Both the position numbers and the translations under genes were made by a program. Positions 17,563 to 26,630 of a stretch of 41,380 nt of DNA are shown in pieces (positions within the stretch are counted from its first letter, which is position 1; every line of letters starts with the position of its first letter). The stretch is taken from positions 1 through 41,380 of the forward strand of contig CAMVAJ010000015.1 in NCBI GenBank assembly GCA_947165425.1, read 5' to 3'. The notes beneath the pieces are model-generated. The model searched no databases, was not told the DNA's origin, and worked only from the letters and a program-made list of their open reading frames with translations. Source of the stretch: an uncultured Clostridia bacterium (GTDB taxonomy: Bacteria; Bacillota; Clostridia; Christensenellales; Aristaeellaceae).

Positions 17563-20500
17563 ATGAGAGACGCACTGAAAAGGTCCTTGGCGTTCCTTCT
17601 CGCGTTCGGAATGGCATTCACCATGTCATTCTCCGCACTGGCAGAGGGTGACGCCGAAACCGCTGAAGAAAGCGTTCCTGTGATTGTGGAAGAAGCCACT
17701 GAGACGAAGGCGGAAGAGCCTGCCAGCGTCCCTGAGGTGACCTCTGTGGTCGAGGAAGCGCCCGCTCCGGCGGTGGAAGAAGCTGCCCCTGTGGCGGAGG
17801 AGACCCCCGCCGCGGAGGCCCAGGAGCCGGTGAAGCCGGCAGATGAAGCACCCTCCGCGGAGGCTGAGGAGCCTGCCGTGGAGGAGGAGACTCCCGCGAG
17901 CGACGAGACCGTCGCCGTCGAGGAAGTCGAGGTCGAGGTCGTGGAGGAGATCCCGGCCGTGGAGGAGGAGCCCGTCGAGGAGGCTGCCGAGGAGACCGAG
18001 GAGGAGGGCGAAGTTGCGTCCGAGACCGCGGATCTGGCCGGCGACGCGAACCTCGTCGCGGGCGTGGCCACCAGGCTGGCGGTGCCCGCGGGCACCGGCG
18101 CCAACGCCAAGGGCTACGCCAACTTCACCATGGGTCAGGGCGGCCTGCTGACCATCACCTTTAAGTCCGTGGGCATCGGCCACGGCAACCTGGAGCTGGA
18201 CGTCTATTCCGCCAACTATGACGACATCAAGCTCTGGGGCCTGAACTGGACCACCGCCAACGGCACGGTGAACTTCTCCGCGTTCGTGGATGCGGGCACC
18301 TACAACATCGTGATCTCCAAGACGGACCCCACCGACGAGGCCCCCTACGAGATCGAGATCACGCCCGTTGTGAGCCGCGAGGGCGAGGCCGGCACCCGGA
18401 ACAACGCCATCAATGACGCGCCGACCCTGAACGCGGACGGCACCACCTACTATGGGATCGTCTCCCTGCAGGACACGATGCGCGACAAGGTGGACTATTA
18501 CAAGTTTGTCCTGTCCAGCCCCGGCTGGCTTGCGTTTGACTTCACCAACCTGACCATGTCCGAGGTTGCCTACGCAGTGAGCGGCGAGGACGCCTACGCG
18601 CGGGATATCTCTTATTGGAGCAATAATGTCGGCGGCTGTGCCGACCTGGATGAGCGCAGCGCCCAGTCCGCGCACGAGGCGGATTGGTACGACGCGGGCG
18701 TCTACTACATCCTGGTCGAGTCTCAGGAGACGGGCAGTACGGTCCGTGAAGACCAGGGCCGCTATCAGATGAAGCTGACCCTGACGCCCCAGGCGCTGAC
18801 GGAGATCGAGAACAACAACACGATCGACGAGGCGGACTCGGTGGGCAACACGCTGGACGCGGTCAACGGCACGGCCAAGAAGGGCATGCTGGGCATCGCC
18901 AGCAAACAGAGCGCCATGGGCCACGCGGACTACTATGAGTTCGTCCTGCCCATGACCCAGCTCGTGGACTTCTCCGTGGCCTTCGAGATGGCGGACATCA
19001 AGGCCGACATCTACAGCCGCGACAAGCAGGTCGCCGTGGACGCGCTGGGCGCGGCTGTCGCCACCTGGGGCGGCAGCGCGGTCAGCCCCGCCGGCACCGC
19101 AGGCAACCCCTACATGCTGGAGAAGAAGGGCGTCCGCCTCGAGGCCGGCACCTACTTCGTCCGCATCGGCACCACCGACAATGACAACACCGGCCTGTAC
19201 ACCGTGAAGGCCCAGTCCAAGATCACCGCCAGCGACCTGGAGGTGAAGTCGGGCGACGGCATCATCACGGCCAAGGGCGTCGCCAGCGGCGGCCCCCGCA
19301 AAGCAACCAAGCACGTCTATCGCCTGTACTTCAAGGACAGCTCGGGCGTCGTGAAGCAGGTGGACGAGCAGATCTTCGACGAGAAGAACGGCACCGCCCA
19401 GTTCGGCCCCGGCGTCGACGGCGAGTACTATGTGACCTACTCCGTGACCGACGGCGTGGACGAGGACACCTGGAAGGGCAAGGCCTATCCCGACGGCTTC
19501 TGGAAGGTTGACTTCAAGGCTGTGCCCTTCAAGATCGTGGCGGTCGAGGCCACCGACGACGGCAACGGCCTGCTGTCCCTGCACGCCATCTTCACCGGCG
19601 GCGCGAAGCTGGAGGACTCCTACTACACCATCAGCTTCCAGGGCCAGGAGATCTACAACGGCAGCCTGAACGGCGGCACCGACATGAAGTTCCAGTGCCC
19701 CGCCACCGGCTCCTACCACATCAAGTTCTCCGGCTATATGCCCGGACACACCCCGGCCTGGGAGGCTGGCGAGTGCGACATCACCGTGGACGTCAATGAG
19801 ACCACGCCCCTGAAGGTGACCACCCTGGCTCTGAAGGCCGGTGTGACCTCCATCGACGCGGTGGCCACCGTCTCCGGCGGCACCGGCGTGACCTCCACCC
19901 AGTTCATTCTGAAGGACACCGCCACTGGTGCGACCCTCGCGACCTTCCCGACCACCGGCGTCAGCAAGGCCCTGAGCCACACCTTCACGGGTCTCACGCC
20001 CGGCAAGGCCTACGCGGTTGTGTTCATCGCCAAGGATGCCCACACCACCGCCACCTATGTGGACGAGCTGACCAACGCGGCGCCCACCGTGACCACCCTG
20101 ATCTCCACCTCTCTCGCCAACACGCTGGCGGTGAGCAACGTGAAGCTGAAGGGCGACAACCTGGGCAACGTGACCATGTCCGCGGATATCCAGAACGCGA
20201 TGCCGCTGACCTGGGGCCAGTTCTACCTCTACTTCTCCAAGGATGGCACCAACTGGGATGTGCTGACCATCATCAACTCCACCACCGGCTCCGCCTCCAC
20301 CAAGGTGTACCAGTCCGGTCAGTATGAGGTGCAGTACGTCTGCGGCAACGCCTACAACCCCGGCGCGGGCGCCTGGTCCAGCGTGGTGCCGATCACGCTG
20401 AAGGCCAAGGTGGACGGCATCACGCTGGACATCTCCGGCTCCTTCAGCAACCCCAAGCTGGCGCTGATCGACGTCATCTGCAAGATGACCTCCGCGCACG

Positions 20501-21273
20501 AGCTGCAGAGCGTCAACTACTACCTCTACGACGACACCGAGGACCCGACCCACAGCTATGTGGCGGACTACTTCGAGTCCAAGAACGTCGCGGAGCATGT
20601 GTTCTACGTGACCACCGGCCACACCTACACCGTGGAGGTCATCGCGAAGGACACCGTCTCCACCGCCAAGGACTCCAAGCAGTTCACCACGAACCCCGGC
20701 TCTGACAGCAGCACGGCGTTCTCTGTGACCAAGGTCGAGGCGTCCAAGATCGAGGGCCAGAAGGTGACCCTGACGGCGACCACCAACGACGCCCGCAAGC
20801 TGATCGACGCCTACTTCATCATCTACAACGACGCGAGCAAGGTTGTGGCTACCCTCGACGGCAAGGCCCGCAACACCACCATCGCGCTGAAGAACGGCAC
20901 CTACAGCGTGCAGTTCACCGCCACCGATGGCGCGACCTGGGCCAACGCCTGGAACAGCTTCACCGTGGGCAGCTCCACGCCGTCCACGCCGAGCGGCGGC
21001 ACCAACACGATCAGCGGTCCGGATGCCAACGGCATCTACACCGTGACGATCACCTCCAGCATGACGGATACCGACATGATCTGGGTGCGCTACACCGTCT
21101 TCGACAAGAACAAGCAGATTGCCTACACCTGGCAGTGGCCCGGCTCCGGCCAGTACACCAGCCACACCTTCGATGTCACCAGCAACTATGCGGACATCAA
21201 GGGCGGCAGCTGCTCCATCGAGGCCTACAACGGCACCGTGTGGCGCGCTTGCGAGTGGATCACCATCAACTGA
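17563..21273 (+). CDS. Large secreted protein with acidic linker, PPC-like and Ig-like modules
   Basis: 1236 residues. Signal peptide 1-27 (ending FSALAEG), then about 140 residues made almost only of Glu, Ala, Pro, Val and Thr. Next come three modules resembling bacterial pre-peptidase C-terminal (PPC) beta-sandwiches (about 168-275, 280-410, 413-550); the third shows the classic opening IENNNTIDEAD and closing AGTYFVRIG. The rest, 550 to the end, is at least six Ig/fibronectin-like modules with recurring Y-x-V-x-Y strands. No sortase motif, S-layer-homology domain or C-terminal membrane helix is seen, so it may be released or held by charge. Start ATG follows GGAGG at seven bases. Third gene of the glycosyltransferase operon; glycosylation by its neighbours is an inference. 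Confidence 0.85.
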   Translation: MRDALKRSLAFLLAFGMAFTMSFSALAEGDAETAEESVPVIVEEATETKAEEPASVPEVTSVVEEAPAPAVEEAAPVAEETPAAEAQEPVKPADEAPSAEAEEPAVEEETPASDETVAVEEVEVEVVEEIPAVEEEPVEEAAEETEEEGEVASETADLAGDANLVAGVATRLAVPAGTGANAKGYANFTMGQGGLLTITFKSVGIGHGNLELDVYSANYDDIKLWGLNWTTANGTVNFSAFVDAGTYNIVISKTDPTDEAPYEIEITPVVSREGEAGTRNNAINDAPTLNADGTTYYGIVSLQDTMRDKVDYYKFVLSSPGWLAFDFTNLTMSEVAYAVSGEDAYARDISYWSNNVGGCADLDERSAQSAHEADWYDAGVYYILVESQETGSTVREDQGRYQMKLTLTPQALTEIENNNTIDEADSVGNTLDAVNGTAKKGMLGIASKQSAMGHADYYEFVLPMTQLVDFSVAFEMADIKADIYSRDKQVAVDALGAAVATWGGSAVSPAGTAGNPYMLEKKGVRLEAGTYFVRIGTTDNDNTGLYTVKAQSKITASDLEVKSGDGIITAKGVASGGPRKATKHVYRLYFKDSSGVVKQVDEQIFDEKNGTAQFGPGVDGEYYVTYSVTDGVDEDTWKGKAYPDGFWKVDFKAVPFKIVAVEATDDGNGLLSLHAIFTGGAKLEDSYYTISFQGQEIYNGSLNGGTDMKFQCPATGSYHIKFSGYMPGHTPAWEAGECDITVDVNETTPLKVTTLALKAGVTSIDAVATVSGGTGVTSTQFILKDTATGATLATFPTTGVSKALSHTFTGLTPGKAYAVVFIAKDAHTTATYVDELTNAAPTVTTLISTSLANTLAVSNVKLKGDNLGNVTMSADIQNAMPLTWGQFYLYFSKDGTNWDVLTIINSTTGSASTKVYQSGQYEVQYVCGNAYNPGAGAWSSVVPITLKAKVDGITLDISGSFSNPKLALIDVICKMTSAHELQSVNYYLYDDTEDPTHSYVADYFESKNVAEHVFYVTTGHTYTVEVIAKDTVSTAKDSKQFTTNPGSDSSTAFSVTKVEASKIEGQKVTLTATTNDARKLIDAYFIIYNDASKVVATLDGKARNTTIALKNGTYSVQFTATDGATWANAWNSFTVGSSTPSTPSGGTNTISGPDANGIYTVTITSSMTDTDMIWVRYTVFDKNKQIAYTWQWPGSGQYTSHTFDVTSNYADIKGGSCSIEAYNGTVWRACEWITIN

Positions 21274-21305
21274 TGATCTGATTCCCTCGGAAGAAAACCA
21301 TCAGG

Positions 21306-21334
21306 GGGCTGCTCCGAAAGGGGCAGCCCTTTTT
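21306..21334 (+). terminator. Strong intrinsic terminator of the glycosyltransferase/secreted-protein operon
   Basis: GGGCTGCTCC and GGGGCAGCCC form a ten-pair stem with a GAAA tetraloop and five T residues. It lies 33 bases after the stop codon. Confidence 0.95.
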
Positions 21335-21347
21335 CCGCGCCCGGGGA

Positions 21348-21376
21348 TTGACAAGGCCGCGGGGCGGTGCTATCAT
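21348..21376 (+). promoter_or_regulatory. Sigma-A promoter of the riboswitch-ribU transcript
   Basis: TTGACA (21348-21353), 17-bp spacer, TATCAT (21371-21376) with TG one base before the -10. Transcription begins near 21383, about 43 nt before the FMN aptamer. Confidence 0.88.
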
Positions 21377-21425
21377 GTGAGCGCGGCCGGATATGGCCGC
21401 GGACAACTGCATCGCTGATGAAGCA

Positions 21426-21544
21426 TCTTCGGGGCAGGGTGAAATTCCCTACCGGCGGTATAGCCCGCGAACCTGTGCGGTATTTCCGGACAGGCCGACC
21501 CGGTGAGATTCCGGGGCCGACAGTATAGTCTGGATGAGAGAAGA
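21426..21544 (+). promoter_or_regulatory. FMN riboswitch (RFN element)
   Basis: The aptamer is recognisable by its conserved blocks in order: TCTTCGGGGCAGGGTGAAAT at the 5' side, CCCTACCGGCGGTATAG, AGCCCGCGA, GCCGACCCGGTGAGATTCCG, GGCCGACAGTATAGTCTGG and the closing ATGAGAGAAGA that pairs with TCTTC. It binds flavin mononucleotide and, here, sits before a terminator and the riboflavin transporter gene ribU, the standard arrangement for repressing riboflavin uptake when FMN is plentiful. Confidence 0.97.
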
Positions 21545-21551
21545 GCGCTGG

Positions 21552-21610
21552 AAATACGCCATGATTTCCGCCCCTGAAAAGCAAGACGCTTCAGGGGCGT
21601 GCGTATTTTT
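21552..21610 (+). terminator. Riboswitch-controlled terminator (expression platform)
   Basis: CGCCCCTGAA (21569-21578) pairs with TTCAGGGGCG (21590-21599). An outer arm AAATACGC (21552-21559) pairs with GCGTATTT (21601-21608), ending in a T-run. The ribosome binding site of ribU follows at once. This fits transcription termination when FMN is bound. Confidence 0.88.
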
Positions 21611-21630
21611 CAGAAGGAGGCGTGCAGACA

Positions 21631-22230
21631 ATGAGCACCCGCAGAAAACCCGGAGAGCTGTTCTCCACCCCGTACCTGACCCGGATGGCGATCCTGGCCG
21701 CCATCGCCTTCGTCCTGTTCCTGATCCAGATCCCGGTGGTGGCCTTCTATAAGCTGGATCTGAGCAACATTCCCGTTCTGCTCGGCGCCTTCTCGATGGG
21801 GCCGGTGGCGGGCGTGGTGATCCTGGCGGTGAAGTGCCTGCTGGCGCTGACCCGCACCACCAGCGCGGGCATCGGCGATCTGGCGGACTTCATCATGAGC
21901 GCGGCACTGATCATCCCCGCCTCGGTGATCTACCACCGGAACAAGACGAGAAAGACCGCCCTGATCGGCATGGCGGTCGGCACGCTGTGCATGATCGTGG
22001 CTGGCGTCCTGGCCAACAAGTTCATCATGCTGCCCTTCTACATGGGCGCGTACCATATGGACATGGCCGGCATCCTGAAGTTCGCGAACGTCGCGGGGGT
22101 GGACAGCGAGTGGAAGCTGCTGCTGATGATCACCGCGCCCTTCAACCTGCTCAAGGGTGTGATCCTGAGCGTGGTGACCGGCCTGATCTACAAGCCGCTG
22201 TCGCCGCTGCTGAAGGCGCGGATCCGGTAA
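21631..22230 (+). CDS. ribU: Riboflavin ECF transporter, substrate-binding S component
   Basis: 199 residues with five to six membrane helices. The segment VVAFYKLDLSNIPVLLGAFSMGPVAGVVI is the RibU signature (the K-L-D-L-S-(D/N)-x-P-x-L motif of the riboflavin-binding S component), and the following KCLLALTRTTSAGIGDLADF matches the conserved binding-pocket helix. The protein works with the shared ECF energising module (EcfA, EcfA', EcfT), which is not encoded in this window. The FMN riboswitch upstream confirms the substrate. Start: ATG 21631, ten bases after AGGAGG; a GTG at 21622 is too close to that site. Confidence 0.95.
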   Translation: MSTRRKPGELFSTPYLTRMAILAAIAFVLFLIQIPVVAFYKLDLSNIPVLLGAFSMGPVAGVVILAVKCLLALTRTTSAGIGDLADFIMSAALIIPASVIYHRNKTRKTALIGMAVGTLCMIVAGVLANKFIMLPFYMGAYHMDMAGILKFANVAGVDSEWKLLLMITAPFNLLKGVILSVVTGLIYKPLSPLLKARIR

Positions 22231-22283
22231 AACGATCTTCATTTGAGATCAGAATGATACAAGTCAAAGAGGAGGAATCCCCC

Positions 22284-22745
22284 ATGATCACCCATTCCCC
22301 GGCCCAGACCCGCCGCCTTGGCGAGACCCTCGCGGCGCAGCTGCGGGCGGGGGATGTGGTGATTTTGGAGGGAAACCTCGGCGCGGGCAAGAGCGAGCTG
22401 ACCCGGGGCATCGCCCGGGGGCTCGGCGTGGCGGGCCCGGTCTCCAGCCCCTCCTTCACGATCCTGAACGTCTACGAGGACGGGCGGGTGCCCCTGTATC
22501 ACTTCGACTGGTACCGCCTGGAGAGCCCGGAGGAGCTCTATGAGCTCGGGATGGACGAGTATCTGGGCGGGGACGGGATCGCCGTGGTGGAGTGGGCGGC
22601 CCGCTGCCCGGAGGCGGTGCCGGACAGACGGCTCGAGATCCGCCTGACGCCGCTGCCCGGGGAGGAGAGCGGCCGGGAGATCACGCTCCGCCCGCTGGGC
22701 GGGTTCCGGGAGATCGGGCTTTCGGAAGGAGACGAGACGGTATGA
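22284..22745 (+). CDS. tsaE: tRNA t6A biosynthesis ATPase TsaE
   Basis: 153 residues, normal length. It is the ATPase that cycles the TsaB-TsaD complex making N6-threonylcarbamoyladenosine at position 37 of ANN-decoding tRNAs. Walker A is GNLGAGKS (residues 30-37); SSPSFTILNVYEDG, HFDWYRLESPEELYELGMDEY and VVEWAAR follow as in the YjeE family. GAGGAGGA precedes the ATG. The 53-bp gap after ribU holds no terminator, so it is probably cotranscribed with ribU. It overlaps tsaB by four bases (ATGA). Confidence 0.96.
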   Translation: MITHSPAQTRRLGETLAAQLRAGDVVILEGNLGAGKSELTRGIARGLGVAGPVSSPSFTILNVYEDGRVPLYHFDWYRLESPEELYELGMDEYLGGDGIAVVEWAARCPEAVPDRRLEIRLTPLPGEESGREITLRPLGGFREIGLSEGDETV

Positions 22746-23443
22746 AGCTGCTGGCGATAGACACCTCCGGGCCGGTGTGCGGCGTGGCGGTGGCGACGGA
22801 CGAGGGCATCCGCTACAGCTGCGCGGTGGTCAACAAGCGGACCCACTCGGTGAACCTCCTGCCTATGGTGGACGCCGCCCTGGCGGGCACGGGCCTCACC
22901 CTGGCGGAGCTGGACGCCATCGCCTGCGTGGTGGGTCCCGGCTCCTTCACCGGCGTGCGGCTGGGCGTCAGCACGGTCAAGGGCCTGGCCCACGGGGCGG
23001 GGAAGCCCTGCATCCCCGTGAACGCGCTGGAGGCGCTGGCGGTGGGCGCCGGGGCCTTCGACGGGGTGATCTGCCCGATCCAGGACGCCCGGGCGGGCCA
23101 GGTCTACGGCGCGGCCTTCCGGGCCGGGAATCCCCGCCCGGAGCGCCTCATGGCGGACGAGCCGGTGAAGCTGGAGGACTACGCGGCGCAGATCGCCGCG
23201 CTGGGCAGCCGGTTCCTCTTCCTCGGGGACGGGATGCCCGTCCACCGCGAGCGCCTGCGCGAGCTGCTGGGGGAGCGGGCGGTCTTCGCGCCGCCGGCCC
23301 TGGCGTATCTGAACCCCGGCGCGGCGGCGCAGCTGGCCGCCGCTTCATGGGAGCTGCTGGATTATCTGACGCTCCAGCCCCTGTACCTCCGCGCGCCCAG
23401 CGCGGAGCGGAATCGGAAACTCATGGAGGCGCAGCATGGCTGA
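22742..23443 (+). CDS. tsaB: tRNA t6A biosynthesis protein TsaB
   Basis: 233 residues, an ASKHA-fold pseudo-ATPase that scaffolds TsaD and TsaE. Characteristic segments: MKLLAIDTSGPVCGVAV, HSVNLLPMVDAAL, VVGPGSFTGVRLGVSTVKGL and IPVNALEALA. The C-terminal part is more variable. It overlaps tsaE by four bases and rimI by eight, so the three are translationally coupled. The partner tsaD (the catalytic subunit) is not in the window. Confidence 0.95.
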   Translation: MKLLAIDTSGPVCGVAVATDEGIRYSCAVVNKRTHSVNLLPMVDAALAGTGLTLAELDAIACVVGPGSFTGVRLGVSTVKGLAHGAGKPCIPVNALEALAVGAGAFDGVICPIQDARAGQVYGAAFRAGNPRPERLMADEPVKLEDYAAQIAALGSRFLFLGDGMPVHRERLRELLGERAVFAPPALAYLNPGAAAQLAAASWELLDYLTLQPLYLRAPSAERNRKLMEAQHG

Positions 23444-23939
23444 GTGTATCTACCGCCGGATGACGCTGGAGGACCTGGATAGGGTGTCGGAGCTGGAGGC
23501 GCGGATCTTTCCCCGGCCCTGGTCGCGGGAGGACTACGCCCACGAGCTGACGGAGAACAAGGTGGCGCGCTATCTGGTGGCGGAGCGGGGCGGAGAGGTG
23601 CTGGGCTTCGCCGGCGCGTGGATCATCCTGGACGAGAGTCACATCACCAACATCGCGGTGGCGGAGGAGGCGCGGCGGCAGGGGATCGGCTATGGCGTGA
23701 CGCGGGCGCTGCTGCAGTACCTGTCCAACCTCGGCGCGGCCTACGCGACGCTGGAGGTGCGCAAGAGCAACGAGGCGGCCCAGGGCCTGTACCGCAAGCT
23801 CGGCTTCATCCAGGTCGGCATCCGCAAGCGCTACTACGAGGACAACGGCGAGGACGCCCTGCTGATGGTCTGCGACCACCTGCCGGAGCCGGAGGAGGAT
23901 TTCACCGAGCCGGAGACGGTGTTCGAGGAGGAAGCGTGA
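23436..23939 (+). CDS. rimI: Ribosomal-protein-alanine N-acetyltransferase (RimI)
   Basis: 167 residues, single GNAT domain. It acetylates N-terminal amines, classically of ribosomal protein bS18. The acetyl-CoA loop is seen in EEARRQGIGYGVTRALLQY (the R/Q-x-x-G-x-G/A motif), followed by LEVRKSNEAAQGLYRKLGF, the strand-5/helix region with the N-x-x-A-x-x-L-Y-x-K-x-G-F signature. The family member next to tsaB-tsaE is RimI by context. An acidic tail of about 15 residues (EPEEDFTEPETVFEEEA) is an addition. The ATG overlaps tsaB by 8 bp. Confidence 0.93.
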   Translation: MAECIYRRMTLEDLDRVSELEARIFPRPWSREDYAHELTENKVARYLVAERGGEVLGFAGAWIILDESHITNIAVAEEARRQGIGYGVTRALLQYLSNLGAAYATLEVRKSNEAAQGLYRKLGFIQVGIRKRYYEDNGEDALLMVCDHLPEPEEDFTEPETVFEEEA

Positions 23940-23946
23940 GCTCTCC

Positions 23947-23988
23947 GCGCAAAGAAAAAAACGCCTCTCGGCGTTTTTTTCTTTGCGC
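23947..23988. terminator. Perfect bidirectional terminator between rimI and the PBP2 gene
   Basis: GCGCAAAGAAAAAAACGCC (23947-23965) and its exact complement (23970-23988) flank a four-base loop. The stem contains an A-run on one side and a T-run on the other, so it terminates both the ribU-rimI operon and the convergent mre/PBP2 operon. Confidence 0.95.
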
Positions 23989-23990
23989 GC

Positions 23991-26630
23991 TTACGGCGCG
24001 AGGGAGTTTCCGTAGGGGAGGTTGTACTCTACCGTCCGCAGGGTCTTGCGGTCGAGGTACTCCTCGATGAAGCGCTTGGCGGCCAGGGAGGCGTTTCCGC
24101 CGGAGTACCCGTGGGGGATGAAGACCGCGATGGCGATCTCCGGCTTCTCCCGGGGGGCGAAGCAGACGAACCAGGCGTTGTTCTCCAGGTCGATGCTGGT
24201 GACCTGCGCGGTTCCGGTCTTCGCGTTGATCTCCTTGTTGTACTTCCAGTTTTTGAAGTACTTGGCGGCGGTACCCTGGTCGTCCACCACGCCCTCCATG
24301 CCTTTCCGGAGCAGGCCCAGGTATTGGGGGCCGTTCTCCAGCTGGTTGACCAGCTGGGGCTCGCGCTTGGAGAGGATCTCGCCGTTGGGGGAGATGATGG
24401 AGTCCACCAGGGAGACATTGTAGACATAGCCGTCGTTGGCCACGGCGCAGACATAGCGCGCGGTGGCGATGGGGGTCAGCACGGTGACGGACTGGCCGAT
24501 GGCGGTCAGAATGGTCTGGCCGCCGCCCCACTTGACGGTGTTCATGTAGTTGAAGGTATCGCCGATGATGGCCTGGGTGTAGACCATCTCCTTGGTCATG
24601 GAGAGCTCCTCCATGAGGATGGTGCGCATCGGGTCCAGCCAGTCGTTCTGGTTGGTGTTGACCGCCATGTCCATCAGGCGCTTGGCGCAGACCGAGAGGC
24701 GCTCGTCGTCATATTCGAGGCCGCGGGAGGCGCCGCACTCGCGCAAATGCTTCTTGATGGCGTTGAAGACGATGATGGGCAGGGAGGTGTCCTGGTTCGC
24801 CTCGTTCATGGCCTTCGAGGGGTCGTAGAGGGTGTTCTGGCAGCCCACCACCGACCGGACCTCGCCGGGCAGGTCGATGCCGGTGCGGGAGGTGAGGCCG
24901 AAGAGGGAGGCGTAGCGGTAGAGCCGCTCCTCGCCCAGGCGGTCGCCAAGGGTGTAGAAGAAGTAGTTGCAGGAGTGGGACAGGCCCTCCACGATGGTCT
25001 GGTTGAGGTGCTTCCAGCGGTTGTTGGCTGTGATCCAGCACTTCGGTGCGGTGGAGAGGTCGCGGTTGTACTTGGTGAAATAGCCCAGGTCGGAGATGTA
25101 CTCATCCTCCTGCAGCTCGCCCTCGTTGAGGGCGCCGTAGCCGGTGACCATCTTGAAGATGGAGCCGGGGGTCCCGCGGGCGTGGATGCCGTAGTTCAGC
25201 AGCAGGTTCCGCTCGTCGGAGAGGATGGCGATGGCGCTCTGGCCGCCGGCCACCAGGGCGTTCAGGTCGTAGGTGGGGTAGTTGGCCATGGCGAGCACCC
25301 GGTCCTGCATGTCCAGCACGATCATACAGCCGTGGGTCGCCAGCTCCAGGGGGTACATATCCCAGTTGCGGGTCGCCAGGTCGTTCTTGTTGTCCTCCAT
25401 CCAGGCGTCGGAGACGTATTTGCGCTCCTCAACGTTGCGGGTGTCGGCCACGTTCTCGGCGATGGCGCGCTCGGCGATGGACTGGAGGCTGGCCTTCAGG
25501 GTGAGCTTGACGGTGTTGCCGTCCTGGGGGTCCTGGCTGTCCAGCTCGCGCACGACCTTGGACATCTGGTCGCGCTCCACGATGCGCCAGCCCTGGCGGA
25601 GGGAGGAGTTCGGGGTCAGCCAGTCCTCCATCGAGGACTCGATGCCGTCCCGGCCGATGGTGTCGTTGTAGGAGTAGCCCTTGGCCTGCAGCGTCCGCCA
25701 CATGGACTGGGAGGGGATGGCGCCGGTGTAGCCGATGATCTGGGAGGCGAGGGTGGCGCGGGGATAGACCCGCTTGGTGCCGACCTCGATCTCCATGCCG
25801 GGGAGGGTCATGGCTCGGGTCTCCACCTCGATGACGGTCTCATAGCGCACGTCCTTGGCGATCACGATGGGCTGCGAGTTGAAGATGTTCATCTGCATCT
25901 CGCAGTAGATGGCCATGACCTTGCACATGGTCTCCTCGTCGACTATAAAGGGCTCGACGAAACCTGTCATGTCGTGCTCGCTAACCGAATCCCAGGTGTC
26001 GACCCGATGGTCGGCAGCCCAGATTGCTCTGCGCTCCTCCTCGCTGGTGGCGATGCGGAAGCGCCGGCGCAGGGCAGCCATGCACAGATCCGCATTCGGA
26101 TACCGGCTCCTGCTGAGGTAGTTGTTGCTGCGCCACTGGTTCTCACGTGTGTCCAGAACGGTCTGGGAGACGCCGGAACCGAAGGTAAAGTCCCAGTACC
26201 CGGTCTTTTCGACCACCTGATTGTTTTCGACGACCTCGTAGGTGTATCGCTGATCCTCCGGGAGCTTCTCGATGTTGAATTTGATCGCCATCTCGCCGCC
26301 GTTGCGCTCGATGATGTCGATGGTGTCCAGAATCGCCTCGGTAAAGCGCCTATAGGTACTGGCGCTGGACTGGCTGGCGTCCTTGTAGAAGGTGACGTTG
26401 TAGATCAGCTGATCCTCCGCCAGAATCACCGAGTCCGCGTCGATGATGTTGCCGCGCTTGCCGCGCAGGTAGATGGTCTTCGTGCGGCTGGACTCCGCCT
26501 TGGAGGCGTAGACCTCCGTGTCCTCCATCTGCAGCGTGACCAGACCGGAGACAATGTAGGCGAAAACCGCGAAGAGGGCCGCCAGCATGATCACGAAACG
26601 CCAGCGGAGCCCTTTATCGTTTTCAGACAT
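23991..26630 (-). CDS. mrdA: Penicillin-binding protein 2 (elongasome transpeptidase)
   Basis: 879 residues, longer than the usual 600-700 of the PBP2 class. Residues 12-33 form a membrane helix; SRTKTIYLRGKRGNIIDADS is the R-G-x-I-x-D dimerisation-domain motif. The transpeptidase motifs are S490-I-F-K, S553-C-N and K804-T-G. It crosslinks lateral-wall peptidoglycan with RodA and MreBCD. The extra length includes inserts between the N-terminal domain and catalytic domain and a large insert around 600-700. Last gene of the mre operon; its ATG overlaps mreD by 8 bp, and AGGAGG at 26637-26643 is its ribosome binding site. The part near 25900-26400 is less GC-biased than the rest. Confidence 0.93.
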   Translation of the reverse strand: MSENDKGLRWRFVIMLAALFAVFAYIVSGLVTLQMEDTEVYASKAESSRTKTIYLRGKRGNIIDADSVILAEDQLIYNVTFYKDASQSSASTYRRFTEAILDTIDIIERNGGEMAIKFNIEKLPEDQRYTYEVVENNQVVEKTGYWDFTFGSGVSQTVLDTRENQWRSNNYLSRSRYPNADLCMAALRRRFRIATSEEERRAIWAADHRVDTWDSVSEHDMTGFVEPFIVDEETMCKVMAIYCEMQMNIFNSQPIVIAKDVRYETVIEVETRAMTLPGMEIEVGTKRVYPRATLASQIIGYTGAIPSQSMWRTLQAKGYSYNDTIGRDGIESSMEDWLTPNSSLRQGWRIVERDQMSKVVRELDSQDPQDGNTVKLTLKASLQSIAERAIAENVADTRNVEERKYVSDAWMEDNKNDLATRNWDMYPLELATHGCMIVLDMQDRVLAMANYPTYDLNALVAGGQSAIAILSDERNLLLNYGIHARGTPGSIFKMVTGYGALNEGELQEDEYISDLGYFTKYNRDLSTAPKCWITANNRWKHLNQTIVEGLSHSCNYFFYTLGDRLGEERLYRYASLFGLTSRTGIDLPGEVRSVVGCQNTLYDPSKAMNEANQDTSLPIIVFNAIKKHLRECGASRGLEYDDERLSVCAKRLMDMAVNTNQNDWLDPMRTILMEELSMTKEMVYTQAIIGDTFNYMNTVKWGGGQTILTAIGQSVTVLTPIATARYVCAVANDGYVYNVSLVDSIISPNGEILSKREPQLVNQLENGPQYLGLLRKGMEGVVDDQGTAAKYFKNWKYNKEINAKTGTAQVTSIDLENNAWFVCFAPREKPEIAIAVFIPHGYSGGNASLAAKRFIEEYLDRKTLRTVEYNLPYGNSLAP

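Noticed and set aside
17626-21165. 1179-codon minus-strand frame opposite the secreted protein
   Set aside because: Same shadow effect: low-complexity Val/Gly/His/Asp composition, no recognisable domain, no start signals.
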